From: Flavobacterium wongokense
GTDB taxonomy: Bacteria; Bacteroidota; Bacteroidia; Flavobacteriales; Flavobacteriaceae
Assembly (NCBI RefSeq): GCF_021608265.1
Contig: NZ_JAKIHP010000002.1
Location: 186,001 to 250,000, forward strand
Direction of reading: 5' to 3'
Length of the DNA stretch: 64,000 nucleotides
Of the stretch, positions 8,253 to 16,495 are shown one piece after another. Made by a program: the position numbers and the translations under genes. Position 1 is the stretch's first letter; each line of letters opens with the position of its first letter. Below the pieces are notes generated by a model that was given only the letters and a program-made list of their open reading frames with translations, was not told the origin of the DNA and did not search any database.

Positions 8253-9629
8253 ATGATTAAAAATACTTTTTTGCTTGCCATTTTCAGCTCGTTTTTGTTC
8301 TCCTGTAACAACAATGACGATTATGTTGATTTGCCCGATTTGAACGAAAGATTATATGCTGGTGGAGAAACTACCGTTTTTTCAGAAAACAGTACCGCTT
8401 TCCGAACTCCGGCCGTAAATATCTACGGAACCGATTTGGATATGCATTTGCTTGGTGATACCGATTTTGAACAGGCATTTGTCACAGCGCCGGCGCAAAT
8501 CAATAATGGACTGGGAAGTATTTTCAACAATACCTCTTGTGTTTCCTGTCATCCAAAAGATGGAAGGGCAGCATTTCCTGAGAATATGGTCAATCTGAGC
8601 GGACTCCTTTTAAGAGCCAGCATTCCGGGAATGGATGCTCATGGCGGACCAAATCCTGTTCCGGGTTTTGGTACACAAATCCAGAACCAGGCAGTTTTCG
8701 GGACGTTCCCTGAAGCGCGCTATCAGGTTGCTTTTGAAACAAAGACTGAAACACTTGCCGATGGAACTGTAGTTACGTTGAGAAAACCAGTTATTAGCTT
8801 GTATGATTCCTATATTCCTTTTCCGGCTAACGGAATGCTTTCCCCAAGGATTGCAACTCCGGTTTTTGGTTTAGGCCTTTTGGAATCCATTCCTGAAGCT
8901 AATTTATTGGCAATCCAGGATGTGAATGATACAGACGGTGACGGAATTTCTGGAAAGGCAAATTATGTTTGGGATCCAACGGCAAATCAATTGAAAATTG
9001 GACGCTTTGGATGGAAAGCCGGAGCACCAACCGTTTTGGTTCAGTGTGCCGGAGCTTATGTGGATGATATGGGTGTAACCAATTATGTTTTCCCTAACGA
9101 AGTAGGCGCAAGTCAATCCAATGGCCAGGACGGTTTAACAGACGATCCTGAAATTGCTGACGAAACCCTGAATCAGGTGACTTTTTACTGCAGAACATTG
9201 GCAGTTCCTGCTCCAAGGAATATTACCACTGATGCGGTTAGAAAAGGGGCAAAAACCTTTGAGGAAATCAGCTGTACCAAATGCCACGTTCCAAAACAAC
9301 AAACCGGTTTCAACATTATTGCTGCTATTTCTAATCAAACCATTTATCCATATACCGATTTGCTGCTGCATGATATGGGAGCTGATTTAGCGGATAACCG
9401 ACCTGATTTTTTAGCATCGGGAACAGAATGGAAAACAAGGCCTCTTTGGGGAATTGGCCTGACACAGGTTGTCAATGGCCACACACATTTTTTACATGAC
9501 GGAAGAGCCCGAAACATGACCGAAGCCATTCTTTGGCATGGAGGTGAGGCACAGGCTTCCAAAGAAAAATTCAAACAGTTATCGACCCAGAAGCGTAACG
9601 AATTGTTGGCGTTTTTGAATTCGTTATAA
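8253..9629 (+). CDS. Diheme oxidoreductase family lipoprotein (DUF1111/thiol oxidoreductase)
   Basis: 458 residues with a lipoprotein signal (MIKNTFLLAIFSSFLFSC). Two c-type heme sites are visible: CVSCH (C96, C99, H100) and CTKCH (C341, C344, H345). The family relates to MauG/cytochrome c peroxidase proteins and is often encoded beside imelysins, where it is thought to act on iron or copper redox state outside the cytoplasm. Other conserved parts include the Gly/Asp-rich DTDGDGISGK segment near residue 228, possibly binding calcium, and the HDGRARN segment near residue 415. Its exact substrate is unknown. It is the last gene of the iron-linked operon. Confidence 0.9.
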   Translation: MIKNTFLLAIFSSFLFSCNNNDDYVDLPDLNERLYAGGETTVFSENSTAFRTPAVNIYGTDLDMHLLGDTDFEQAFVTAPAQINNGLGSIFNNTSCVSCHPKDGRAAFPENMVNLSGLLLRASIPGMDAHGGPNPVPGFGTQIQNQAVFGTFPEARYQVAFETKTETLADGTVVTLRKPVISLYDSYIPFPANGMLSPRIATPVFGLGLLESIPEANLLAIQDVNDTDGDGISGKANYVWDPTANQLKIGRFGWKAGAPTVLVQCAGAYVDDMGVTNYVFPNEVGASQSNGQDGLTDDPEIADETLNQVTFYCRTLAVPAPRNITTDAVRKGAKTFEEISCTKCHVPKQQTGFNIIAAISNQTIYPYTDLLLHDMGADLADNRPDFLASGTEWKTRPLWGIGLTQVVNGHTHFLHDGRARNMTEAILWHGGEAQASKEKFKQLSTQKRNELLAFLNSL

Positions 9630-9649
9630 TTTCGTTTAAGAAATAATAA

Positions 9650-9682
9650 AAAAGGGTTTGCCGAAAAGCAAACCCTTTTTGT
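9650..9682. terminator. Bidirectional terminator
   Basis: AAGGGTTTGC / GCAAACCCTT stem flanked by A and T runs between two convergent genes; it can serve both. Confidence 0.9.
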
Positions 9683-9689
9683 TTTAAAA

Positions 9690-10238
9690 TTAACCAAACA
9701 GAAATAAAAACAAAAGAGGAAAAATCAATCCGGCTATGGCCAGTTTCCATCCTCTTCGTTTAAAGCTAAACTTCCCGGCGGGAATCATAATTGCTCCTGT
9801 GACAGCTATTGTTATCAATGATATTCCAAAAATATCAGAGTAATAAATCCACCAATTGGATGTGTTTTTGTGCAGCTTCATCATATGGCTGATGAGTGGT
9901 GTTTTCTTAAAGGAAACAATTTCACCTCTACCAGTTTTCATATCAATTTCTACATCATGCTTTTCAAATGAAATCTTAAGTTTCCCTTCTTTTACATTAT
10001 GACGACGTATTTTGTCATCAATCCCTAGGGCTTTTCCCAAAGAATCTGCAAATGGCTCGTTGATTTTTTCTTCTGCAGGCAATGTAACTTCAATTGCTTT
10101 GGTTTCGACGGTGTATTTTTCGGGATGCCAACTTTCACGGTGGTTCATCATAATGCCCGAAAAGGCAAAAGATATGATTAATCCAATGTAAAAATAGCCT
10201 AAGTCGCGATGGAGATTCCTGATTTTTGCCTGTTTCAT
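9690..10238 (-). CDS. PepSY-associated transmembrane protein
   Basis: 182 residues. The start (LHRDLGYFYIGLIISFAFSGIMMNHRESW) is the classic first membrane segment of PepSY_TM proteins. Further hydrophobic segments lie near residues 130-152 and 163-181, with a soluble PepSY-like part between them. Short PepSY proteins are often paired with siderophore receptors and are proposed to act in periplasmic ferric-siderophore reduction. Here only 4 bases separate it from the receptor gene upstream, so they are co-transcribed. It lacks the full length of four-helix members (usually over 350 residues), but the short form is common in this phylum. Confidence 0.85.
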   Translation of the reverse strand: MKQAKIRNLHRDLGYFYIGLIISFAFSGIMMNHRESWHPEKYTVETKAIEVTLPAEEKINEPFADSLGKALGIDDKIRRHNVKEGKLKISFEKHDVEIDMKTGRGEIVSFKKTPLISHMMKLHKNTSNWWIYYSDIFGISLITIAVTGAIMIPAGKFSFKRRGWKLAIAGLIFPLLFLFLFG

Positions 10239-10242
10239 TTGT

Positions 10243-12444
10243 TTAGAATTTATAATTTAATGCTACCGAATAATTTCTTGGAGCAATAGGATTTAAACTG
10301 TTATCGTCATGGATATTGTAATTAAGCTCATTGAATACGTTACTCCATTTGGTGTGGATGGACCATTTCTTATAAGAGTAACTCAAAGTTGCGTCCACCT
10401 GAATATAACCTTCTAACGGTATCAATTTGTAGGTGTCATTAGGAATAGTCAGCCTGGTTGAACGGCCAGCATATCGTTGCCCAAAATAACTATTGATCAA
10501 TCCCAGGTTTAAACCTTTCAATTTTCCGGTTTCAAATTTATAGTTGATGTTGAAGTTGGCAGTATTTTTAGGATTGTAACGCAATTCGCTTCCTTCGATG
10601 TAGATATTGCTTTTTCTGTATTTGGTTTCATTAAAGCTGTAACCAGCCAAAACGGAAAGACCTTTTAGCGGATTGGCAACCAAATCAATCTCAACTCCAT
10701 TGCTTCGGGTTTCACCAGCTAATTCCCTTGCAGTTGGAACAGTCAATGATGCCTGAGCCAAATCGCTATTGGTAATTTGGTAAGCGGTTATATTGACAAA
10801 CAATCTTTCGTCAAAGAATTTGTTTTTAATACCGATTTCATATTGATCTATAATAGACGGATCTAAATTTTTTCCATTAACATCAACTCCGGTATTGGTT
10901 TGAAACGAGTTCGAATAACTTGCAAAAATGCTGTGGTTTTCGGATGGCTGGATTACCAAGCCGATTCTTGGAGAAAACGCATCATCATAATTATCGGTTG
11001 GCGTATTGGTAGCAGGATTGGCTCCAACAGCATATTTGTAAACATTATTGCGGGTATCCTGATAAGTATAACGCACACCTGCCAGTAATTTTACATATTT
11101 ATTTAAGGAAACCAAGTCCTGGATATATACTCCGAAACGATTCACAGGTACAGTTGTCAAGGTGTTCTTATCTAAGTCGGGACGAGGAAGTTCAACTGCT
11201 GGGTTATAAGGTTGAAAAATATTGATGTTGTCGTAAAAAGCCTGCCCGCCATTATTGGCAGCGGTTAATCCGTAATAAGCAGTTGTTGTGGTTTTATATT
11301 TTTCCCAATCGCCACCAAAAAGCATTTGATGTGCAATTTTACCCGTATTAAAATTTCCTTTAAGGTCAAGTTGTTGGATGTAGTAATTGTCCTTTACTTC
11401 ATTTCTTTGAAGGTTTCTATTCCAACTCCCATCAGGCTGCACTACAGAACCTGCAGAATTTGGTCGTGCGTTTGAGAACAAATCGGTATCGTAATAACGG
11501 ATTCCGTTTAAATAGGAAATATTCCATTTGCTTGATAATTCGTGAGTTAATGTGGCTGTAGCCGATGCTTGTCGGGCACCAAAGTAACCCCAACTTACAC
11601 CTACAAAACGATCTCTTGGAATGTCTACAATTTCGTAATTGATGATTCCGGCTCCAAAATCAGGTGTTCTTCTGTCTTTAAGAAAATCACCTTCAATTAA
11701 AAGTTGGGTTTTTTTGGAAATTTTAGCTAAAAATGATGGGTTAAAATAAAAGCTTTCTGAATGGACTTCGTTGCGGAAGCTATCCCCTTTTTCGTAAGCA
11801 CCGTTAACCCTGAAAGCTAAAGTCTTGCTTTTATTTAGTGCATTGTAAACATCAAATGTTGGTTTGAAGGTATTCCAACTACCTAATTTGAAACCTGCTT
11901 CACCACCAAATTCAAACTTAGGTTTTTTTGTTACAAGATTCAAAACGCCACCCGGAGCAACATTCCCAAATAGTATGGCTGCGCTTCCTTTTAAGAACTC
12001 AGCCCGTTCAATTCCGCTCATTTCAGTTCTCATTCCGCTAAAATAACGAACGCCATTTTTGAATGTATTCGAGCTTGATAGGGCAGAACCTCTTGATGCA
12101 ATCTCTTCCTGATATCCACCTGTTGTTCCCATTATATAAACCCCATTTACATTTTTCAACAAATCGGTAATAGAGTTTATCTGTTGGGTTTCTATTACTG
12201 CTGCTCCAACAACTGTGGTAGCTTGTGGTAAATCCATTGGTTTGATTCCGGATTTTCCAACAGAAACAGGATTTTTTTGCTGGTTAGCGGTCACAATTAC
12301 TTCCTGCAGAACCTGTCCTTTCTTGTTCTTTACTGTATCGTTAAGTACATAATATTCTTCTGGAGTACTTCTATAATTTTCCTGAGAAAAAGCGGCAACA
12401 CTTATAAGCAGTGCCATTGTCGTAAGGGGCAAAGATTTAAACAT
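10243..12444 (-). CDS. TonB-dependent siderophore receptor (ferrichrome-type)
   Basis: 733 residues. A signal peptide ends near AAFSQ; the TonB-box/plug region contains LQEVIVTANQQKNP, the plug continues through VNGVYIMGTTGGYQEEIASRG and FLKGSAAILFGNVAPGGVLNLVTKKP, and the rest is a 22-strand barrel ending NYKF. This is the FhuA-like siderophore receptor class (outer-membrane uptake of ferric hydroxamates or similar; the ligand is not predictable). It is followed by a PepSY gene. A canonical TATCTTTG promoter lies upstream, with one palindrome over the leader and one just above the -33 box. There is no N-terminal carboxypeptidase-regulatory domain, so it is not of the SusC type. Confidence 0.92.
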   Translation of the reverse strand: MFKSLPLTTMALLISVAAFSQENYRSTPEEYYVLNDTVKNKKGQVLQEVIVTANQQKNPVSVGKSGIKPMDLPQATTVVGAAVIETQQINSITDLLKNVNGVYIMGTTGGYQEEIASRGSALSSSNTFKNGVRYFSGMRTEMSGIERAEFLKGSAAILFGNVAPGGVLNLVTKKPKFEFGGEAGFKLGSWNTFKPTFDVYNALNKSKTLAFRVNGAYEKGDSFRNEVHSESFYFNPSFLAKISKKTQLLIEGDFLKDRRTPDFGAGIINYEIVDIPRDRFVGVSWGYFGARQASATATLTHELSSKWNISYLNGIRYYDTDLFSNARPNSAGSVVQPDGSWNRNLQRNEVKDNYYIQQLDLKGNFNTGKIAHQMLFGGDWEKYKTTTTAYYGLTAANNGGQAFYDNINIFQPYNPAVELPRPDLDKNTLTTVPVNRFGVYIQDLVSLNKYVKLLAGVRYTYQDTRNNVYKYAVGANPATNTPTDNYDDAFSPRIGLVIQPSENHSIFASYSNSFQTNTGVDVNGKNLDPSIIDQYEIGIKNKFFDERLFVNITAYQITNSDLAQASLTVPTARELAGETRSNGVEIDLVANPLKGLSVLAGYSFNETKYRKSNIYIEGSELRYNPKNTANFNINYKFETGKLKGLNLGLINSYFGQRYAGRSTRLTIPNDTYKLIPLEGYIQVDATLSYSYKKWSIHTKWSNVFNELNYNIHDDNSLNPIAPRNYSVALNYKF

Positions 12445-12467
12445 TTATTTAGATTAATTAAAAATAA
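12445..12467. promoter_or_regulatory. Iron-box-like palindrome, copy 3 (siderophore receptor leader)
   Basis: TTATTTAGA-N5-TAAAAATAA sits directly before the receptor ATG, downstream of its presumed transcription start. The left arm is identical to the model. Confidence 0.55.
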
Positions 12468-12474
12468 TTTTTTG

Positions 12475-12505
12475 CAAAGATACTCTTCAAAATGCATTTT
12501 CAAAA
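12475..12505 (-). promoter_or_regulatory. Promoter of siderophore receptor gene
   Basis: On the minus strand TTTTG (12505-12501), an 18-bp spacer, then TATCTTTG (12482-12475) give a canonical Bacteroidota promoter. Palindromes lie on both sides. Confidence 0.65.
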
Positions 12506-12507
12506 GA

Positions 12508-12530
12508 TTATTTAGACTGATTATTAATAA
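12508..12530. promoter_or_regulatory. Iron-box-like palindrome, copy 4
   Basis: TTATTTAGA-N5-TATTAATAA lies immediately upstream of the -33 element, 63 bp centre to centre from copy 3 (about six helical turns). Confidence 0.55.
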
Positions 12531-12595
12531 AGTTTTTATTTGATTGATTTGCTATATATTACAGCGAAACTTTAACATTTTGCCTTACAGGTTTA

Positions 12596-12640
12596 GAATT
12601 CAAAAAGGCCAACTTTAAAGCTGGCCCTTTTGAATTCTTT
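12596..12640 (-). terminator. Terminator after DUF6607 gene
   Basis: A long stem (GAATTCAAAA... / ...CTTTTGAATTC with inner GGCCA/TGGCC) lies between the DUF6607 stop and the siderophore-receptor control region. Confidence 0.8.
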
Positions 12641-12653
12641 TTGTGTATAGTAA

Positions 12654-13595
12654 TTATCTAACGATAAAAGAATCAATAATTTTATCTACTTCTTCCTGAG
12701 TTGCCGTTGGTTTTAATTCGAATAAAAATTCGTAAATGTTTTTGCCGTCTACTTTTTTCTGTAGTGTCAGATCTTTGTTGGCTGCATAAACCTTATCCCA
12801 TTTTGCCCTAACTTTTTTCCAAAGCTCTCCGTTTTTCTTCCAGTAATCCTGAGCTGCCTTACATTTACTGTTGTCCACTTTAGTATAAACATCAAGCCCT
12901 TTTTCCTGTGCCAACAAAACATCGTTCCCGCTATCATCGCGAACCAGCTTATCATTATCCTGTTCGTGCAGCCAGCCATATTTTGTGATTTCGTGGATGT
13001 TCCTTCTTTTCAAAACATTGTAATCATCACGTTTAGTATACTCCCTTCTTGGAAGCGGCGCGTCGGCAGTATTTCTCCAATAATCACTTCCGTCAACGTG
13101 AACCCAGCTTGAACTTCCTTCATATCTTGGGCTGTCATCAACCTGATACACTTTCTGTGTCCATTGTCCTTTCGCATCTTTCGAAGCCAGTTTTTTGTAT
13201 TTCCAGGTTTTGTCCTTTAAGAACGAATATTGATCAGTGTTTTCATAAAGCCAATCCTGGCGCCAGTGTTTTACAATATCGTCTTCAGTTTTTCCAACGA
13301 TTAATAAATGTTGCAGTACTAATTTGTTTGGTTGGTCTTCAACCAATTCCACCCATTCCAAGCCATAATCGTGTTTTGTTTCAGATGGTTTGTATTTCGC
13401 CGAGTCTTTAGCATAACTGAATGTCTCTGTAAAATTGAATTTTATCTCATAGCAGCCACACATTGATTTAATCGATTTTATGTCTTGTTGTTTTTTTGAT
13501 TGCTTTACCAGTTCGCTTCCGCTCGTGCCCTGGCTTTTTACAGTAATTCCAACCAGCATAATTGATGCGGAAAATAGGAGTGTTTTGATTTTCAT
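12654..13595 (-). CDS. DUF6607 family exported protein in heme locus
   Basis: 313 residues with a Sec signal peptide (cleavage near VKSQ). The conserved-looking segment MCGCYEIKFNFTETF (about residues 45-59) carries two Cys; a Trp/Tyr/Asp-rich middle with HWRQDWLYEN and WVHVDGSDYWRNTADAPLPRREYTK segments follows. I recognise it as DUF6607, a Bacteroidota family of unknown function. It is divergent from the heme-type TonB receptor, and the two share a control region with a palindrome between their promoters, so it is probably induced with heme uptake. The role may be handling of heme or another ligand; this is inferred from context only. Confidence 0.85.
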   Translation of the reverse strand: MKIKTLLFSASIMLVGITVKSQGTSGSELVKQSKKQQDIKSIKSMCGCYEIKFNFTETFSYAKDSAKYKPSETKHDYGLEWVELVEDQPNKLVLQHLLIVGKTEDDIVKHWRQDWLYENTDQYSFLKDKTWKYKKLASKDAKGQWTQKVYQVDDSPRYEGSSSWVHVDGSDYWRNTADAPLPRREYTKRDDYNVLKRRNIHEITKYGWLHEQDNDKLVRDDSGNDVLLAQEKGLDVYTKVDNSKCKAAQDYWKKNGELWKKVRAKWDKVYAANKDLTLQKKVDGKNIYEFLFELKPTATQEEVDKIIDSFIVR

Positions 13596-13641
13596 AAGGT
13601 TATGTTTTTAAGTAAAAATTTCTTTTGCAAATATATTATAT

Positions 13642-13664
13642 TTATTTAGAACAATTAAAAATAA
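13642..13664. promoter_or_regulatory. Iron-box-like palindrome, copy 5 (divergent heme promoters)
   Basis: TTATTTAGA-N5-TAAAAATAA lies between two divergent -7 boxes: TATATTTG at 13669-13676 toward the receptor and TATATTTG on the minus strand at 13635-13628 toward DUF6607. One bound regulator could control both. Confidence 0.6.
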
Positions 13665-13668
13665 GGTA

Positions 13669-13676
13669 TATATTTG
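13669..13676 (+). promoter_or_regulatory. -7 box of heme receptor promoter
   Basis: TATATTTG matches TAnnTTTG, 20 bp before the receptor ATG. The -33 position would fall inside palindrome copy 5. Confidence 0.5.
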
Positions 13677-13686
13677 CCAAAAATAA

Positions 13687-13709
13687 TTATTAAGAATGCT
13701 TCTAAATAG
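13687..13709. promoter_or_regulatory. Iron-box-like palindrome, copy 6 (over start codon)
   Basis: TTATTAAGA-N5-TCTAAATAG overlaps the receptor ATG at 13696. Its right arm is closest to the full TCTAAATAA model and supports the palindromic reading of the other copies. Confidence 0.55.
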
Positions 13710-15771
13710 ATATTGTTGTTGGTTAATGATAAGCTGCTCAGGTGCTGTATTTGCTCAGGAAACGAAGCCTGTTGATAGTACCAAAATAGAAACTCTAGAC
13801 GAGGTTTTTGTTACCGCAACACGAACGGAAAGACAACTTTCATCATTGCCATTACCCACATCGATAATCCTTTCTTCCGATATTATCAAGGCTGGTGTTA
13901 CAAAGTTAAATGAAATTTTATCAGAGCAAACCGGAATAATTACAGTCCCTGATTTTGGTGGAGGAGAAGGTGTTCAAATCCAAGGAATGGATTCTGCCTA
14001 CACCTTAATCCTGGTTGATGGCGTTCCACTTATAGGACGAAGTGCCGGAACTTTAGACTTGTACCGAATCAGTGTTGGAAATATCGACAGGATTGAAATC
14101 GTGAAAGGAGCTTCTTCTGCTTTGTACGGTTCAGAAGCTTTGGCCGGAGTAATCAATATCATTACAAAAAGGCCTAAATACGATATGTTTGCAGGAGGTA
14201 TTTCGGAACGTTTTGCAACTTTCAATACACACGATGTCAACGGGAATCTTATTTGGAAAAAGAAGAAATTTTCAGGAACCTTTTTTACCAATTATCACAG
14301 CACAGACGGTTACGATTTTAACGATCAGCCTTTCATACAGACTGTAGAACCTAATCACGATATAACTGTGCAACCCCGATTTTACTATGACTTTTCAGAT
14401 AAACTAACGCTTATAGCAGGCCTACGGTTTTATAAAAACGAGCAGGATTATAAGGCAATAATTGAAGACGAAAATTGTGAGGGAAAGTCAGATGTCGATG
14501 AATGGGGAGCACAATTTCGTTTGGAGCATAAATGGAACTCCAAGATTGAATCGGAATATGAATTTTACAGCACAAATTATAAGGCAGAAGAATTCCTCAA
14601 CAATCCTGAAGGACAGCGTTTTGATGATAGTTTTTATAATCAATGGCTTTTCCGCCCGGAAATCCGGACCACTTTTTCAATAAACAAGGATAAGCTCACA
14701 ACCGGAGTTGGTGTCAATCACGAAACGCTGGAACGGACCTATTTTGACAACCGGATCACTTTTGACTCCCAGTATTTTTATGTTCAATACGATTACAATC
14801 CGATAGATAAGCTGAACATTTTAGCAGGATTCCGTTACGATATCCACAATCAATTCCAGTCACAATTGAGTCCGAAACTGGCAATGAATTATAAAATTTC
14901 CCCAAGCATTTCGCTAAAAACATCATTCGGCTATGGTTTTAAGGCTCCGGATTTCCGTCAGCTGTATTTCGATTTTACGAATTCTTCTGTGGGTTATACC
15001 GTTTTGGGATACAACGTGGCAGAAAACCGATTGGACACATTCGAGGTCCAGGGACAATTATTGTCAAGGGTTGAAGGAATCAGTTTTTCCGATCATTTGA
15101 AACCGGAAAGCTCAGTCAATTTCAATTTAGGGTCTTTATACCAAAAAGGAAAACTGAAAATGGATGTCAATGCTTTCTATAATTCCATTACAAACCTAAT
15201 CGATACGCGTGTTGTTGCCCAGAAAACCAATGGGCAGAATGTATTCAGCTATTTCAATATCAATGAGATTTTTACCTACGGAATTGAATACAATGCAACT
15301 TATAAATTCAGCAGCGACTTTAGGGTTTCATTTGGTTACCAATATATGGTTGCCAAAGATAAGTCGGTGATTAAAGCAATTGAAAACGGTGAAGTTTTTG
15401 CACGTGACCCCATTACTTTGGAATCCTTTCAGCTGACAAAATCGGATTATTTCGGTTTGTTCAATCGTTCGAAACACATTGCCAACATTAAGCTGTATTA
15501 CAGCATTCCAAAAATAAAAACCGATGTCAGCCTGCGTGTGATTTACCGCAGCAAGTTTGGATTGTTCGACACCAACAGCAATCAAATTTTAGACATCTAT
15601 GATGATTTTGTAAACGAATATTACATTGCCAATTTATCATTATCCAAATCATTTAAAGACAAAATCACACTCCAGGTTGGCGCCAATAATTTGTTTGATT
15701 TTACCAATCCACGTGAGATAAGCAATATTCCGGGAAGACAGGTTTTCGGGAAACTGCAGTTCAATTTTTAA
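13696..15771 (+). CDS. TonB-dependent receptor, heme/cobalamin-type
   Basis: 691 residues. A short signal peptide ends near VFAQ. The TonB-box-like DEVFVTATRTERQLSSLP is followed by the plug (LSEQTGIITVP, LILVDGVPLIGRS, RIEIVKGASSALYGSEALAGVINIITKRP) and a beta-barrel ending FGKLQFNF with terminal Phe. The plug is of the BtuB/HmuR class. A HmuY gene follows after 36 bp, which points to heme rather than cobalamin. Divergent DUF6607 and two palindromes around its start place it in the iron regulon. An FRAP/NPDL motif of classic heme receptors was not clearly seen, so the ligand rests on context. Confidence 0.9.
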   Translation: MLLNRYCCWLMISCSGAVFAQETKPVDSTKIETLDEVFVTATRTERQLSSLPLPTSIILSSDIIKAGVTKLNEILSEQTGIITVPDFGGGEGVQIQGMDSAYTLILVDGVPLIGRSAGTLDLYRISVGNIDRIEIVKGASSALYGSEALAGVINIITKRPKYDMFAGGISERFATFNTHDVNGNLIWKKKKFSGTFFTNYHSTDGYDFNDQPFIQTVEPNHDITVQPRFYYDFSDKLTLIAGLRFYKNEQDYKAIIEDENCEGKSDVDEWGAQFRLEHKWNSKIESEYEFYSTNYKAEEFLNNPEGQRFDDSFYNQWLFRPEIRTTFSINKDKLTTGVGVNHETLERTYFDNRITFDSQYFYVQYDYNPIDKLNILAGFRYDIHNQFQSQLSPKLAMNYKISPSISLKTSFGYGFKAPDFRQLYFDFTNSSVGYTVLGYNVAENRLDTFEVQGQLLSRVEGISFSDHLKPESSVNFNLGSLYQKGKLKMDVNAFYNSITNLIDTRVVAQKTNGQNVFSYFNINEIFTYGIEYNATYKFSSDFRVSFGYQYMVAKDKSVIKAIENGEVFARDPITLESFQLTKSDYFGLFNRSKHIANIKLYYSIPKIKTDVSLRVIYRSKFGLFDTNSNQILDIYDDFVNEYYIANLSLSKSFKDKITLQVGANNLFDFTNPREISNIPGRQVFGKLQFNF

Positions 15772-15807
15772 CTTATTTAATCACTTATATATAAACACTT
15801 TTTTACT

Positions 15808-16425
15808 ATGAAAACAAATTTTTTTAAACTTTCAATTTTAGCTTTAGTAGTTGCATTTTCTTCCTGCAGCAATGATGATTCAAACCATACAGTTGCTTTG
15901 GAAACCAAAACAGTTTCCAACCTTAATGCTCCACAGACAGGAGGACAGGGACAACCTGTTGGAGGTGCTTTTACCAAATTCAGTTTCTCTCAAAACGCTG
16001 TAGTAACAGATGATTCCTGGGATATCGCTTTCCGCGGAACAACAATCATTGTAAATGGTGGTGACGAAATCGGAATTACTGACGAACCAACAAGAACCGG
16101 AGTTGGAGCTGTAAGCATTGTGAGCAGTACCTTGGCGAATGTTACGACTTTCCCGGCAGCAGCTACTTTTGCACAAGACGGAGCAACAACTTATGCAATT
16201 CCAACAGGAAGTGGAAATGGTTGGTATTCTTACGATCAGGCAACCAACATCATTTCTCCGATTGCAGGGAAAGTGTTTGTAGTTAAAACACACGATGGGA
16301 AATATGCAAAATTCGAAATTTTGAGTTATTATAAAGATGCACCAGCAACGCCTGATGCAACTTCACTGTCGAGATGGTTTACATTCAAATTTGTTTATCA
16401 GCCAAACAGTACTACGACTTTCTAG
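15808..16425 (+). CDS. hmuY: HmuY-family heme-binding lipoprotein
   Basis: 205 residues with a lipoprotein signal (lipobox SSC, about residue 19). It contains HmuY hallmarks: a beta-rich domain with FTKFSFSQN, DDSWDIAFRGTTIIVNGG (about residues 68-85), GWYSYDQATNIISPIAGKVFVVKTHDGKYAKFEILSYY near 135-170, and a C-terminal WFTFKFVYQPN. HmuY proteins capture heme at the cell surface and pass it to a TonB receptor, here encoded 36 bp upstream. The axial ligands cannot be fixed without structural alignment. A bidirectional terminator follows, ending the receptor-hmuY operon. Confidence 0.88.
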   Translation: MKTNFFKLSILALVVAFSSCSNDDSNHTVALETKTVSNLNAPQTGGQGQPVGGAFTKFSFSQNAVVTDDSWDIAFRGTTIIVNGGDEIGITDEPTRTGVGAVSIVSSTLANVTTFPAAATFAQDGATTYAIPTGSGNGWYSYDQATNIISPIAGKVFVVKTHDGKYAKFEILSYYKDAPATPDATSLSRWFTFKFVYQPNSTTTF

Positions 16426-16441
16426 TTTAATTTTTAAATGC

Positions 16442-16478
16442 AAAAAGACCCGATCATTAATTTGGCCGGGTCTTTTTT
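16442..16478. terminator. Bidirectional terminator
   Basis: AAAAGACCCG / CGGGTCTTTT stem between convergent hmuY and the DUF6265 gene. Confidence 0.9.
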
Positions 16479-16495
16479 ATTGTGGGAAATTGATT

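Noticed and set aside
15773..15795. Possible seventh iron-box half site before hmuY
   Set aside because: TTATTTAAT is present but the right arm does not fit the model, and hmuY is already in the receptor operon.
15880..16293. 137-residue minus-strand ORF inside hmuY
   Set aside because: It is fully antisense to a well-supported gene, with Cys/Ser-rich composition typical of shadow frames.
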